Of a stretch of 64,000 nucleotides of DNA, positions 45,593 to 52,647 are shown one piece after another (position 1 is the stretch's first letter; each line of letters begins with the position of its first letter). Where the stretch lies: positions 1 to 64,000 of the forward strand of contig JBCCGI010000040.1 of the NCBI GenBank assembly GCA_039029355.1, written 5' to 3'. The translations under genes were made by a program, and so were the position numbers. The notes beneath the pieces were generated by a model. The model ran no database searches, was not told the origin of the DNA, and saw only the letters and a program-made list of their open reading frames with translations. The DNA comes from JBCCGI01 sp039029355. GTDB lineage: Bacteria > Planctomycetota > UBA1135 > GCA-002686595.

Positions 45593-47149
45593 CTACTCCC
45601 ACTCGATCGTCGCCGGCGGCTTCGAGCTGATGTCGAGCACCACCCGGTTGATCCCGCGCACCTCGTTGATGATGCGGTTCGAGATCCGCGCGAGCAGGTC
45701 TTGGGGCAGCAGCGCCCAGTCGGCCGTCATCGCGTCCTCGGACTGCACCACGCGGATCGCGCAGGCCTCCTCGTAGGTCCGCGCGTCGCCCATCACGCCG
45801 ACCGAGCGGACGGGGAGCAGCACGGCGAAGTACTGCCACAGGCCTTCGTGGGCTTCGGCGGCCTCGATCTCGGTGGTGACGATGTGGTCGGCTTCGCGGA
45901 GGACGGCGAGGCGTTCGGGGGTGCACTCGCCCAGGCAGCGGACGGCGAGGCCGGGGCCGGGGAAGGGTTGGCGCATCACGACCTCGTCGTCGAGGCCGAG
46001 GTGCTTGCCGATCTCGCGGACCTCGTCCTTGAAGAGCTCGCGCAGGGGCTCGACGAGGTCCATCTCGAGGTCCTCGGGGAGGCCGCCGACGTTGTGGTGG
46101 CTCTTGATGACGGCGGTGTTGCCGCCGTGGACGTTGATCGACTCGATGACGTCGGGGTAGAGGGTGCCCTGGCCGAGGAAGCCGGCCTGGTTGAAGCGCT
46201 TGGCCTCGCGGCGGAAGACCTCGACGAACTCGTAGCCGATGATCTTGCGCTTCTTCTCGGGGTCGGTGACGCCGGCGAGCTTGGCGAGGAAGTCGGCCGA
46301 GGCGTCGACGACGGTCAGGTCCATCTGGAAGTGCTGGCCGAACACCGACTCGACGACCTCGCGCTCGCCTTCCCGCAGGAGGCCGTTGTCGACGAAGATG
46401 CAGTGGAGGCGCGCGCCGACGGCACGGTGGGCGATGACGGCGGCGACCGAGCTGTCGACTCCGCCGGAGAGGCCGAGGACGACCTCGCCGTCCTCGCCGA
46501 CCTGCTCCTGGATCTTCGCGACCTCGCGCTCGACGATCGACTCCGGGCGCCAGTCGCCGGGCAGGTCGCAGGCGCGCCAGACGAAGTTGCCGATGACCTC
46601 GCGGCCGCGCTTGGTGTGGCTGACCTCGGGGTGGAACTGGACGCCGTAGTAGCCGCGCGCGTCGTCGGCGACGACCGCGTAGGGGCAGCTGTCGGAGAAG
46701 GCGAGCGTCTCGAAGCCGTCGGGCAAACGCGTGACCGAATCGCCGTGGCTCATCCAGACGACGGTGTGGCCGTCGATGGCGTCGAGGATGCCCGAGGAGT
46801 GCGAGATCTCGATCGAGGTGCGCCCGAACTCGCGCTTGTCCGCCGGCTCGACCTCGCCGCCGAGCTCGCGCACCATCCACTGCAGGCCGTAGCAGATGCC
46901 GAGCACCGGGACGCCGAGCGCGAGCAGCTCGCGCGGCACCTCGGGCGCGTCCTTCGCGTAGACCGACGCGGGGCCGCCGGACAGGATGATGCCGCCGAGG
47001 TTCATCGCGGCGGCGCGCTCCATCGCCTGGTGCGGCGGCGCGATCTCGGACCAGACGTTGGCCTCGCGCACGCGACGGGCGATCAGCTGGGCGTACTGGG
47101 CTCCCAGGTCGACGACCAGGATGCCGCGGGGGTCTTTGGCTGCGCTCAA
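45593..47149 (-). CDS. guaA: GMP synthase (glutamine-hydrolysing)
   Basis: 518 aa, full length. The class I glutamine amidotransferase domain has nucleophile C86 (LGICYGLQ) and the His/Glu pair in GVQFHPEVSHT. The ATP pyrophosphatase domain has the PP-loop GLSGGVDSSVAA. The C-terminal dimerisation domain ends SNRIINEVRGINRVVLD and SSKPPATIEWE. It converts XMP to GMP with ATP and glutamine. TTG at 47149 is the start: the GGGAG at the end of guaB is its ribosome site and it follows the guaB stop by three bases. The pair makes GMP from IMP. Confidence 0.96.
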   Translation of the reverse strand: MSAAKDPRGILVVDLGAQYAQLIARRVREANVWSEIAPPHQAMERAAAMNLGGIILSGGPASVYAKDAPEVPRELLALGVPVLGICYGLQWMVRELGGEVEPADKREFGRTSIEISHSSGILDAIDGHTVVWMSHGDSVTRLPDGFETLAFSDSCPYAVVADDARGYYGVQFHPEVSHTKRGREVIGNFVWRACDLPGDWRPESIVEREVAKIQEQVGEDGEVVLGLSGGVDSSVAAVIAHRAVGARLHCIFVDNGLLREGEREVVESVFGQHFQMDLTVVDASADFLAKLAGVTDPEKKRKIIGYEFVEVFRREAKRFNQAGFLGQGTLYPDVIESINVHGGNTAVIKSHHNVGGLPEDLEMDLVEPLRELFKDEVREIGKHLGLDDEVVMRQPFPGPGLAVRCLGECTPERLAVLREADHIVTTEIEAAEAHEGLWQYFAVLLPVRSVGVMGDARTYEEACAIRVVQSEDAMTADWALLPQDLLARISNRIINEVRGINRVVLDISSKPPATIEWE

Positions 47150-47152
47150 CGG

Positions 47153-48613
47153 CTACTCCCGCCCGTAGTTCGGGGACTCCTTGGTGATCGTCACGTCGTG
47201 GGGGTGGCTCTCGGCCTGGCCCGCCGCGGTCACGCGCGTGAAGCGCGCGCGCTCCCACAGCTGGGGCAAGTCTTTGGCGCCGAGGTAGCCCATCCCGGAG
47301 CGGATGCCGCCGACGAGCTGATAGACGAACTCCGAGAGCCGCCCCTTGTAGGGCACCATGCCCTCGATGCCCTCGGGCACGAGCTTCTTGCGGTCGTCGA
47401 CGTCGCCCTGGCGGTAGCGCTCCTTGCCGCCCTCGACCATCGCGCCGAGCGAGCCCATGCCGCGCACCGCCTTGAACGTGCGTCCCTTGTAGAGGATCGT
47501 CTCGCCCGGGCTCTCCTCGACGCCGGCGAGCAGGCTGCCGATCATGCAGCACGAGGCGCCGGCGGCGAGCGCCTTGGCCGCGTCGCCCGAGAAGCGCACG
47601 CCGCCGTCGGCGATCAGCGGGATGTCGGTGCCGCGCAGGACCTCGGCGCAGTCGAAGATGGCCGTCAGCTGCGGCACCCCCACGCCGGCGACGATGCGCG
47701 TGGTGCAGATCGAGCCCGGGCCGATGCCGACCTTGACGGCGTCGACGCCGGCGTCGACCAGCTCGCGCGTCGCGTCGGCGGTCGCGACGTTGCCGGCCAC
47801 GACGTCGACGTCGTGGCGGCGCTTCAGCTCGCGCACGGTGTTGACCACGTTGCTGCTGTGGCCGTGGGCGGTGTCGACGACCAGCACGTCGACGCCGGCC
47901 TCGACCAGCCCGTCGGCGCGGTCGTGGTCGTGGACGCCGACCGCTGCGCCGACCCGCAGGCGCCCGCGCTCGTCGCAGGCGGAGTGCGGGAAGGCCTCGA
48001 GCATGTCGATGTCCTTCATCGTGATCAGCCCGCACAGCCGGCGGCTCTCGTCGGCGATGATGAGCTTCTCGATCTTGTGCCGGTCGAGCAGCCGACGCGC
48101 GTCCAGCAGCGACGTGCCGGGCGGCGCGGTCACCAGGCCCTCGGAGGTCATCACCTCGGACACCGGCGTCTGGCTGCCGGTCTCGAAGAGGCAGTCGCGG
48201 TGCGTCAGGATGCCGACCACCGTCTCGCCCTCGACGATGGGCAGGCCGGAGATGTTGTGCTTGGCCATGATCTCGCGCGCCTCGCCCATCGGGGCCGTGG
48301 GCGGCAGCGTGACCGGATCGAGGATCACGCCGTTCGCCGAGCGCTTGACCTTGTCGACCTCGCGGATCTGCGCGTCGATGGCGAGGTTGCGGTGGATGAT
48401 GCCAATGCCGCCCTCGCGGGCGAGGCCGACGGCCAGGTGCCACTCGGTGACGGTGTCCATCGCGGCCGAGGCGACCGGGATGTTCAGCGACACGTTGCGC
48501 GAGAAGCGGGTGAGCAGCTCGACCTCGCTGGGCAAAAGGTCGGAGCGCTGCGGGACCAGCAGCACGTCGTCGAACGTGAGGCCTTCGGCGAAGCGTTGGT
48601 TGAGGTCGGACAT
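47153..48613 (-). CDS. guaB: IMP dehydrogenase
   Basis: 486 aa, standard bacterial IMPDH length. It starts MSDLNQRFAEGLTFDDVLLV, the conserved N-terminus. The tandem CBS (Bateman) domain spans ~95-205 (HNISGLPIVEGETVVGILTH; RHKIEKLIIADESRRLCGLI). The catalytic loop is GIGPGSICTTRIVAGVGVPQ, and the GMG segment is SLGAMVEGGKERYRQ. It oxidises IMP to XMP with NAD+ in the committed step to guanine nucleotides. guaA follows after 3 bp. The 5' untranslated region seems long (~220 nt) and can form a strong hairpin; see the promoter and leader entries. Confidence 0.96.
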   Translation of the reverse strand: MSDLNQRFAEGLTFDDVLLVPQRSDLLPSEVELLTRFSRNVSLNIPVASAAMDTVTEWHLAVGLAREGGIGIIHRNLAIDAQIREVDKVKRSANGVILDPVTLPPTAPMGEAREIMAKHNISGLPIVEGETVVGILTHRDCLFETGSQTPVSEVMTSEGLVTAPPGTSLLDARRLLDRHKIEKLIIADESRRLCGLITMKDIDMLEAFPHSACDERGRLRVGAAVGVHDHDRADGLVEAGVDVLVVDTAHGHSSNVVNTVRELKRRHDVDVVAGNVATADATRELVDAGVDAVKVGIGPGSICTTRIVAGVGVPQLTAIFDCAEVLRGTDIPLIADGGVRFSGDAAKALAAGASCCMIGSLLAGVEESPGETILYKGRTFKAVRGMGSLGAMVEGGKERYRQGDVDDRKKLVPEGIEGMVPYKGRLSEFVYQLVGGIRSGMGYLGAKDLPQLWERARFTRVTAAGQAESHPHDVTITKESPNYGRE

Positions 48614-48836
48614 CAGGAGCCTTTGGAGCAAGGGTCGGGGATTTCCGCCCTTCGCTCCGGCTCGGCGCCCGCGGTCCTCGTCCCCGGGGCGCGAAGGCCC
48701 CCGGGATCGGGCCTCCTGGGGAGCCGCCGGGCCTCGCCAGCGGAAGGAGACCTCCCTCGGAGGAAGGCCGCGCCCGGGCGCGAGGACGGCCCCTTCCCCG
48801 GAGGCTCCGCATAGGCTTTGCCGGGAAAGGGTGGAA
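48614..48836 (-). promoter_or_regulatory. Long structured 5' leader of guaB (candidate)
   Basis: If the promoter at 48843-48871 is right, the guaB leader is about 220 nt. Its start folds into a strong hairpin: CCCTTTCCCGG pairs with CCGGGGAAGGG (about 48790-48832), with GGCAAAGCC in the loop side. The rest is GC-rich with further inverted repeats near 48690-48760. No open reading frame stands out. No known riboswitch consensus was matched, so a regulatory role is inferred only from length, structure and position. Confidence 0.3.
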
Positions 48837-48842
48837 AGGGCC

Positions 48843-48871
48843 AATGTAGCGACCGCGCTCCCCCGGTCCAA
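48843..48871 (-). promoter_or_regulatory. Predicted housekeeping-type promoter of guaBA
   Basis: On the minus strand TTGGAC (48871-48866) is separated by exactly 17 bp from TACATT (48848-48843), a reasonable sigma70-type -35/-10 pair. The expected start site is near 48836. Confidence 0.4.
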
Positions 48872-48891
48872 GCACCACCCCCCTCCTGGGC

Positions 48892-48938
48892 AAAGAAAAA
48901 GGGCCCGGCCTCGCTGCGATGCAGACGGGACCGAGCCC
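48892..48938 (-). terminator. Intrinsic terminator with U-tract, minus strand
   Basis: Read on the minus strand, GGGCTCGG... (48938 downward) pairs with ...CCGGGCCC (to 48901), with an inner CTGC/GCAG stem and triloop, and is followed directly by TTTTTCTTT (48900-48892). This is the only canonical stem-plus-U-tract terminator I found in the window. No minus-strand protein gene precedes it; the candidate structured RNA at 48941-49137 does. Confidence 0.65.
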
Positions 48939-48940
48939 AA

Positions 48941-49137
48941 GAGAAGGAGGAGATGCCGCCCCTATCGTCCCGGGGGAACGGCGAACGTGAGGCCAACCCG
49001 AGTCCCGCGTCGGGACTTTGCCTCGGCGCCCGCGGATGGGAAGATCCCCTCCTCTCGAAGATCCTCACGCGCCTCGAGCCCGGGGCAGCCGCTGGTCGAT
49101 CCCCTACGCGCAGCCAGCTCTCCGGGACCTCCTTTTA
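48941..49137 (-). ncRNA. Candidate structured non-coding RNA upstream of guaB
   Basis: On the minus strand this ~197-nt stretch has nested complementarity. AAGGAGG at its 5' end pairs with CCTCCTT at its 3' end; TCCCGG pairs with CCGGGA inside. GGCGCGTGAGG pairs with CCTCACGTTCGCC apart from a 2-nt bulge, and AGTCCCG/CGGGACT forms an inner hairpin. It ends with GGCGGCATCT and runs straight into a U-tract terminator. The 3' motif recalls the end of 6S RNA, but the overall fold is not a clear match. It could equally be a cis-leader. No protein-coding reading is convincing here. Confidence 0.35.
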
Positions 49138-49232
49138 GATGGGCGCTCCCGGAATCCGTTTCTCCCGCCCCCCCTCCGACCGCTCCCGACGACGTGGCCA
49201 GCCCCCAGACTCTCGACCCCGAAGCCTCCACC

Positions 49233-51386
49233 ATGTCCCAGTCCTCCACGGATACGCCCGCTCCCCGCTCCGGCGGATCGCGGCGCGTGGCGGTCGTGGG
49301 CTGCGGCTTCATCGCCGAGTTCCACCTCGACATCCTGGCCGAGACGCCCGGCGTCGAGGTCGTCGCGGTCTGCGACGCCGCCCTGGATCGCGCCCAGGCG
49401 GTCGCGAAGCGGCGCGGCATTCCGCACGCCGTCGCCTCGATCCCCGAGCTGCGCGAGCACGGGGTCGAAGTCGCGCACCTGCTCGTACCGCCGGACCTGC
49501 ACGCGCGGCTGACGCGCGAGCTCCTGGAGAACGGCATCGGCGCCTTCGTCGAGAAGCCGCTGGCGCTTGAGAGCGAGGACGCGCGCGAGCTTGCGGAGCT
49601 CGCGAAGGAGCGCGGCGTGCCGCTCGGCGTCAACCACAACGCGGTGTTCGCGCCGGCCTTCGCCGACCTCCTGAAGCGCGTCCGCGAGGGCGAGATCGGG
49701 CAGGTTGAGCACGTGCAGATCACGCTCAGCGTGCCGCTGCGGCAGCTGGACGCCGGCGACTTCTCCCACTGGATGTTCCGCGAGCCGCGCAACATCGTCT
49801 TCGAGCAGGGCCCGCACCCCTTCGCGCAGCTCAACGAGCTGGTCGGCCCGGTGCGCTCGATGCAGGTCACGCGCCTCGGCACGCGCGAGCTCAACCCGGG
49901 GCAGGTCTTCCACGACCGCTGGCTCTTGGCCGCGGTCGCCGAGCGCGGCACGGCCGAGCTCTACTTCGCCTTCGGCCAGTCGTTCACGCGCAGCACGCTG
50001 CAGGTGATCGGCTCGGACGGTTCCCTGCAGGCCGACCTCTTCCACGACCACCTCGAGGGCGAGACCAAGACGCTCTGGCTCGACTTCTGGAACAGCTTCC
50101 TCGCTGGCTGGCGGCGCGGCGGCATGCTGCGCAAGAGCTCGCGCCGCGTCCTGTTCAACTACTTGAAGCAGACGCTCGGCCTCGGCCGCCGCGAGGACGC
50201 CTTCTTCGCCGGCATGCGCGGCTCGATCCAGGCCTTCCACGCGGCGCTCAGCTCCGGCGCGGCGCCGCCGGCGGACGGCGAGCGCGGCTTCGAGGTGCTC
50301 GCCTGGTGCGAGGCCGCGGTGCGGGACCTGCCCGCGCCCAAGCCGCCGCTTGAGGTGCCCACCGAGGCCGGCCCGCCGCGCGCGGGCGAGGTGTGCGTGC
50401 TGGGCTCGAACGGCTTCATCGGACGCCGGCTGGTGCAGCGCCTCCTGGACGAGGGGCGCCCGGTCACCGCGGTGGTGCGGCGCTTCCACAGCCTGCCGCC
50501 GGTCCTGGTCGAGGGCGCGCGCGACGGTCGCGTGCGCCTGATCCGCGCCAGCCTCGAGGACGCGGAGTCGCTCGCGCGCGCCGTCGAGGGCGCGGACGCG
50601 GTCGTGCACCTCGCCACGGGCGGCGGCGACTCTTGGGAAGCGGTCGAGCGCGCGATGGTGCAAGGCACCGAGCGGCTGGCCGAGGCCGCGCTCGCCGCGC
50701 GCGTGAAGCGCTTCGTGTACGTCTCCTCGACCGCCGCGCTCTACCTGGGCCACGACTGCGGCTCGGAGGTCGTCTCGGACGAGGTCGGTCCCGACCCGCA
50801 GCCCGGCGAGCGGCCGCTGTACGCGCGCGGCAAGATCGCCGCGGAGAAGGCGGTGCTGGAGCTCTACAAGAACCGCGGCCTGCCGGTCACGATCGTGCGC
50901 CCCGCGGTCGTGATGGGGCCGGGCACGCCGATCCAGCACTCCGGCCTCGGGCTGTGGGTGCGCGACAACCACTGCGTGGGCTGGGGCCTGGGCGACCGGC
51001 CGTGCCCGATCGTGCTGGCGGACGACGTCGCCGACGCGCTCAGCCGGCTCGTGCTGCACGAGGGCCGCGAGCTCGAAGGCAAGGCGCTGAACCTGTCGGC
51101 GCGCGTGCCGCTCACCGCCGCCGAGGTGGTCGAGGAGTGGCGCAAGCGCTCGGGACGCGCGGCGCACTTCCACCCGCGCTCGCTGTGGGTATCGCAGTCG
51201 ATGGAGGTCGGCAAGTGGCTGGTCAAGCGCGCCGGCGGTCGGCGCGACGCTGCCTATCCGTCTTACCGCGACCTGAAGAGCCGCGCCATGTGGCCGGCGC
51301 TCGGGTGCGAGCGGGCGCGCGAGATCCTCGGCTGGAAGCCGGTCGAGGACCGGGCCGAGCTCCTGCGGCGCATGTTCGCCGAATAG
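49233..51386 (+). CDS. Fused Gfo/Idh/MocA oxidoreductase - NAD-dependent epimerase/dehydratase
   Basis: 717 aa from ATG at 49233. Residues ~17-370 are a Gfo/Idh/MocA oxidoreductase: Rossmann motif VAVVGCGFIAEFHLDIL, the EKPLALE motif, and GVNHNAVFAPAFADLL. Residues ~385-717 are an extended SDR epimerase/dehydratase: VCVLGSNGFIGRRLVQRLLD, VVHLATGG, FVYVSSTAALY, catalytic YxxxK in YARGKIAAEKAV, and VTIVRPAVVMGPG. Both halves are complete, so this is a true fusion and not read-through. A GT4 glycosyltransferase follows 10 bp later. The pair probably modifies and transfers a nucleotide sugar for a surface polysaccharide. Confidence 0.9.
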   Translation: MSQSSTDTPAPRSGGSRRVAVVGCGFIAEFHLDILAETPGVEVVAVCDAALDRAQAVAKRRGIPHAVASIPELREHGVEVAHLLVPPDLHARLTRELLENGIGAFVEKPLALESEDARELAELAKERGVPLGVNHNAVFAPAFADLLKRVREGEIGQVEHVQITLSVPLRQLDAGDFSHWMFREPRNIVFEQGPHPFAQLNELVGPVRSMQVTRLGTRELNPGQVFHDRWLLAAVAERGTAELYFAFGQSFTRSTLQVIGSDGSLQADLFHDHLEGETKTLWLDFWNSFLAGWRRGGMLRKSSRRVLFNYLKQTLGLGRREDAFFAGMRGSIQAFHAALSSGAAPPADGERGFEVLAWCEAAVRDLPAPKPPLEVPTEAGPPRAGEVCVLGSNGFIGRRLVQRLLDEGRPVTAVVRRFHSLPPVLVEGARDGRVRLIRASLEDAESLARAVEGADAVVHLATGGGDSWEAVERAMVQGTERLAEAALAARVKRFVYVSSTAALYLGHDCGSEVVSDEVGPDPQPGERPLYARGKIAAEKAVLELYKNRGLPVTIVRPAVVMGPGTPIQHSGLGLWVRDNHCVGWGLGDRPCPIVLADDVADALSRLVLHEGRELEGKALNLSARVPLTAAEVVEEWRKRSGRAAHFHPRSLWVSQSMEVGKWLVKRAGGRRDAAYPSYRDLKSRAMWPALGCERAREILGWKPVEDRAELLRRMFAE

Positions 51387-51396
51387 ACCGCGGCGC

Positions 51397-52509
51397 ATGC
51401 GCCCTCCCCACCTGGTCCACGTCTTCGCGACCTTCGCGCCCGGCGGGCCGCAGGTGCGGACGGCGCAGCTGCTGAACGCCCTCGGCGGCGCGTACCGGCA
51501 CACCGTGTGCGCGATGGACGGGTGCTTCGACGCGCGCGAGCTGCTGTCGGCGGAGCTCGACGTCGAGACCGTGGCGCCGCCGCCCAAGGCGGGCCTGGTG
51601 CCGACCGTGCGGCGGCTGCGCGCGCTCCTGGGCGCGCTCGCGCCGGACCTCCTGCTCACCTACAACTGGGGCTCGATCGAGGCGGTGCTCGCGGGGCGCA
51701 CGCTGGGGCTCGCGATGCTCCACCACGAGGACGGCTTCCTGCCCGACGAGGCGGCCGGCTTCAAGCGCCGGCGGATCTGGATGCGGCGCGCGGCGCTGCG
51801 CTGGCCGCGCGAGGTGATCGTGCCCTCGCACCGGCTGCTGGGAATCGCGACCGAGCTTTGGCGGCTCTCCGCGAAGCAGGTGCACCTGGTGCCGAACGGC
51901 ATCCACGTCGAGACCTTCCCCGAGCGCGACGGGCACGCCGAGCTGCGGGCCGAGCTCGGGATCCCCGCAGGAGCCTTCGTCGTCGGCGGGGTCGGGCACC
52001 TGCGTGGCGAGAAGAACCCGGTGCGGCTGGTCGAGGCCGTGACGCGGATGGAGGCTGCGGGCGTGCATCTGCTGCTGCTCGGCGACGGGCCCGAGCGCGC
52101 ACGGGTCGAGGCGGCGGTCGAGGCCGGCGGCCTGGCGGGCCGCGTCCACCTCGCCGGGCACGTGGCGGACCCGCGCGAGCACTACCGCGCGATGGACGCC
52201 TTCTGCATCCCCTCCGACACCGAGCAGATGCCGGTCGCGCTGCTCGAGGCCATGGCCGCGGCGCTCCCGGTCGCCTCGACCGACGTGGGCGACGTGCGGC
52301 GCATGCTGCCTCCCGAGGCGGCGCCGCACCTGGTGCCGTTGGACGCGGGCGCCGCGGACGCCCTGGCCGCCGCCCTCGACGCCCTGGCCGCGGATTCAGG
52401 CCTGCGCGCGTCCCTGGGCGGGAAAAACCGCGTACGTGTCCTAGAGGCCTACACGTTCGAGGGGATGCTCGGCGCCTACCGCGACAGCTACGCGGCGGCG
52501 CTCGGCTAG
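51397..52509 (+). CDS. GT4-family glycosyltransferase
   Basis: 370 aa, GT-B fold. The N-terminal half starts LVHVFATFAPGGPQVRTAQLL, the GT4 acceptor-side glycine loop. The C-terminal donor domain includes VHLVPNGIHVETFPER, VGHLRGEKNPVRLVEAV, LLLLGDGPERARVE and the EX7E motif in SDTEQMPVALLEAMAAALP. GT4 enzymes are retaining transferases using nucleotide sugars. It lies 10 bp after the oxidoreductase-epimerase fusion, in the same operon, which points to extracellular polysaccharide or lipid-glycan synthesis at the cytoplasmic face of the membrane. Confidence 0.9.
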   Translation: MRPPHLVHVFATFAPGGPQVRTAQLLNALGGAYRHTVCAMDGCFDARELLSAELDVETVAPPPKAGLVPTVRRLRALLGALAPDLLLTYNWGSIEAVLAGRTLGLAMLHHEDGFLPDEAAGFKRRRIWMRRAALRWPREVIVPSHRLLGIATELWRLSAKQVHLVPNGIHVETFPERDGHAELRAELGIPAGAFVVGGVGHLRGEKNPVRLVEAVTRMEAAGVHLLLLGDGPERARVEAAVEAGGLAGRVHLAGHVADPREHYRAMDAFCIPSDTEQMPVALLEAMAAALPVASTDVGDVRRMLPPEAAPHLVPLDAGAADALAAALDALAADSGLRASLGGKNRVRVLEAYTFEGMLGAYRDSYAAALG

Positions 52510-52647
52510 GGCGCGCCGGCTTGGCGAGTCCTTACCGTCGAGGCCTTAGGTCCCGGGCTCCCAGGAGGTTAGCATCGAGCGTTCCACCCAGGCGGCCCCT
52601 CCACCGTGCCTAGGCCCGGCCGCCCCGAAGAGACGACGACCGCCGCA

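Noticed and set aside
48790..48836. GGCAAAGCC in the guaB leader as a c-di-GMP-I riboswitch piece
   Set aside because: Only a short piece is reminiscent; the conserved GEMM core and tetraloop receptor are not found.
49085..49130. GGTCGATCCC segment as a possible tRNA T-arm
   Set aside because: No acceptor stem, anticodon arm or CCA context can be formed around it.
49127..49137. ACCTCCTTTT as the 3' end of a 16S rRNA gene
   Set aside because: No other 16S sequence precedes it; the resemblance is limited to about ten bases.
47544..49232. Upstream extension of the Gfo/Idh-epimerase frame through guaB
   Set aside because: It is antisense to guaB with no conserved residues; the ATG at 49233 begins the recognisable Rossmann domain.
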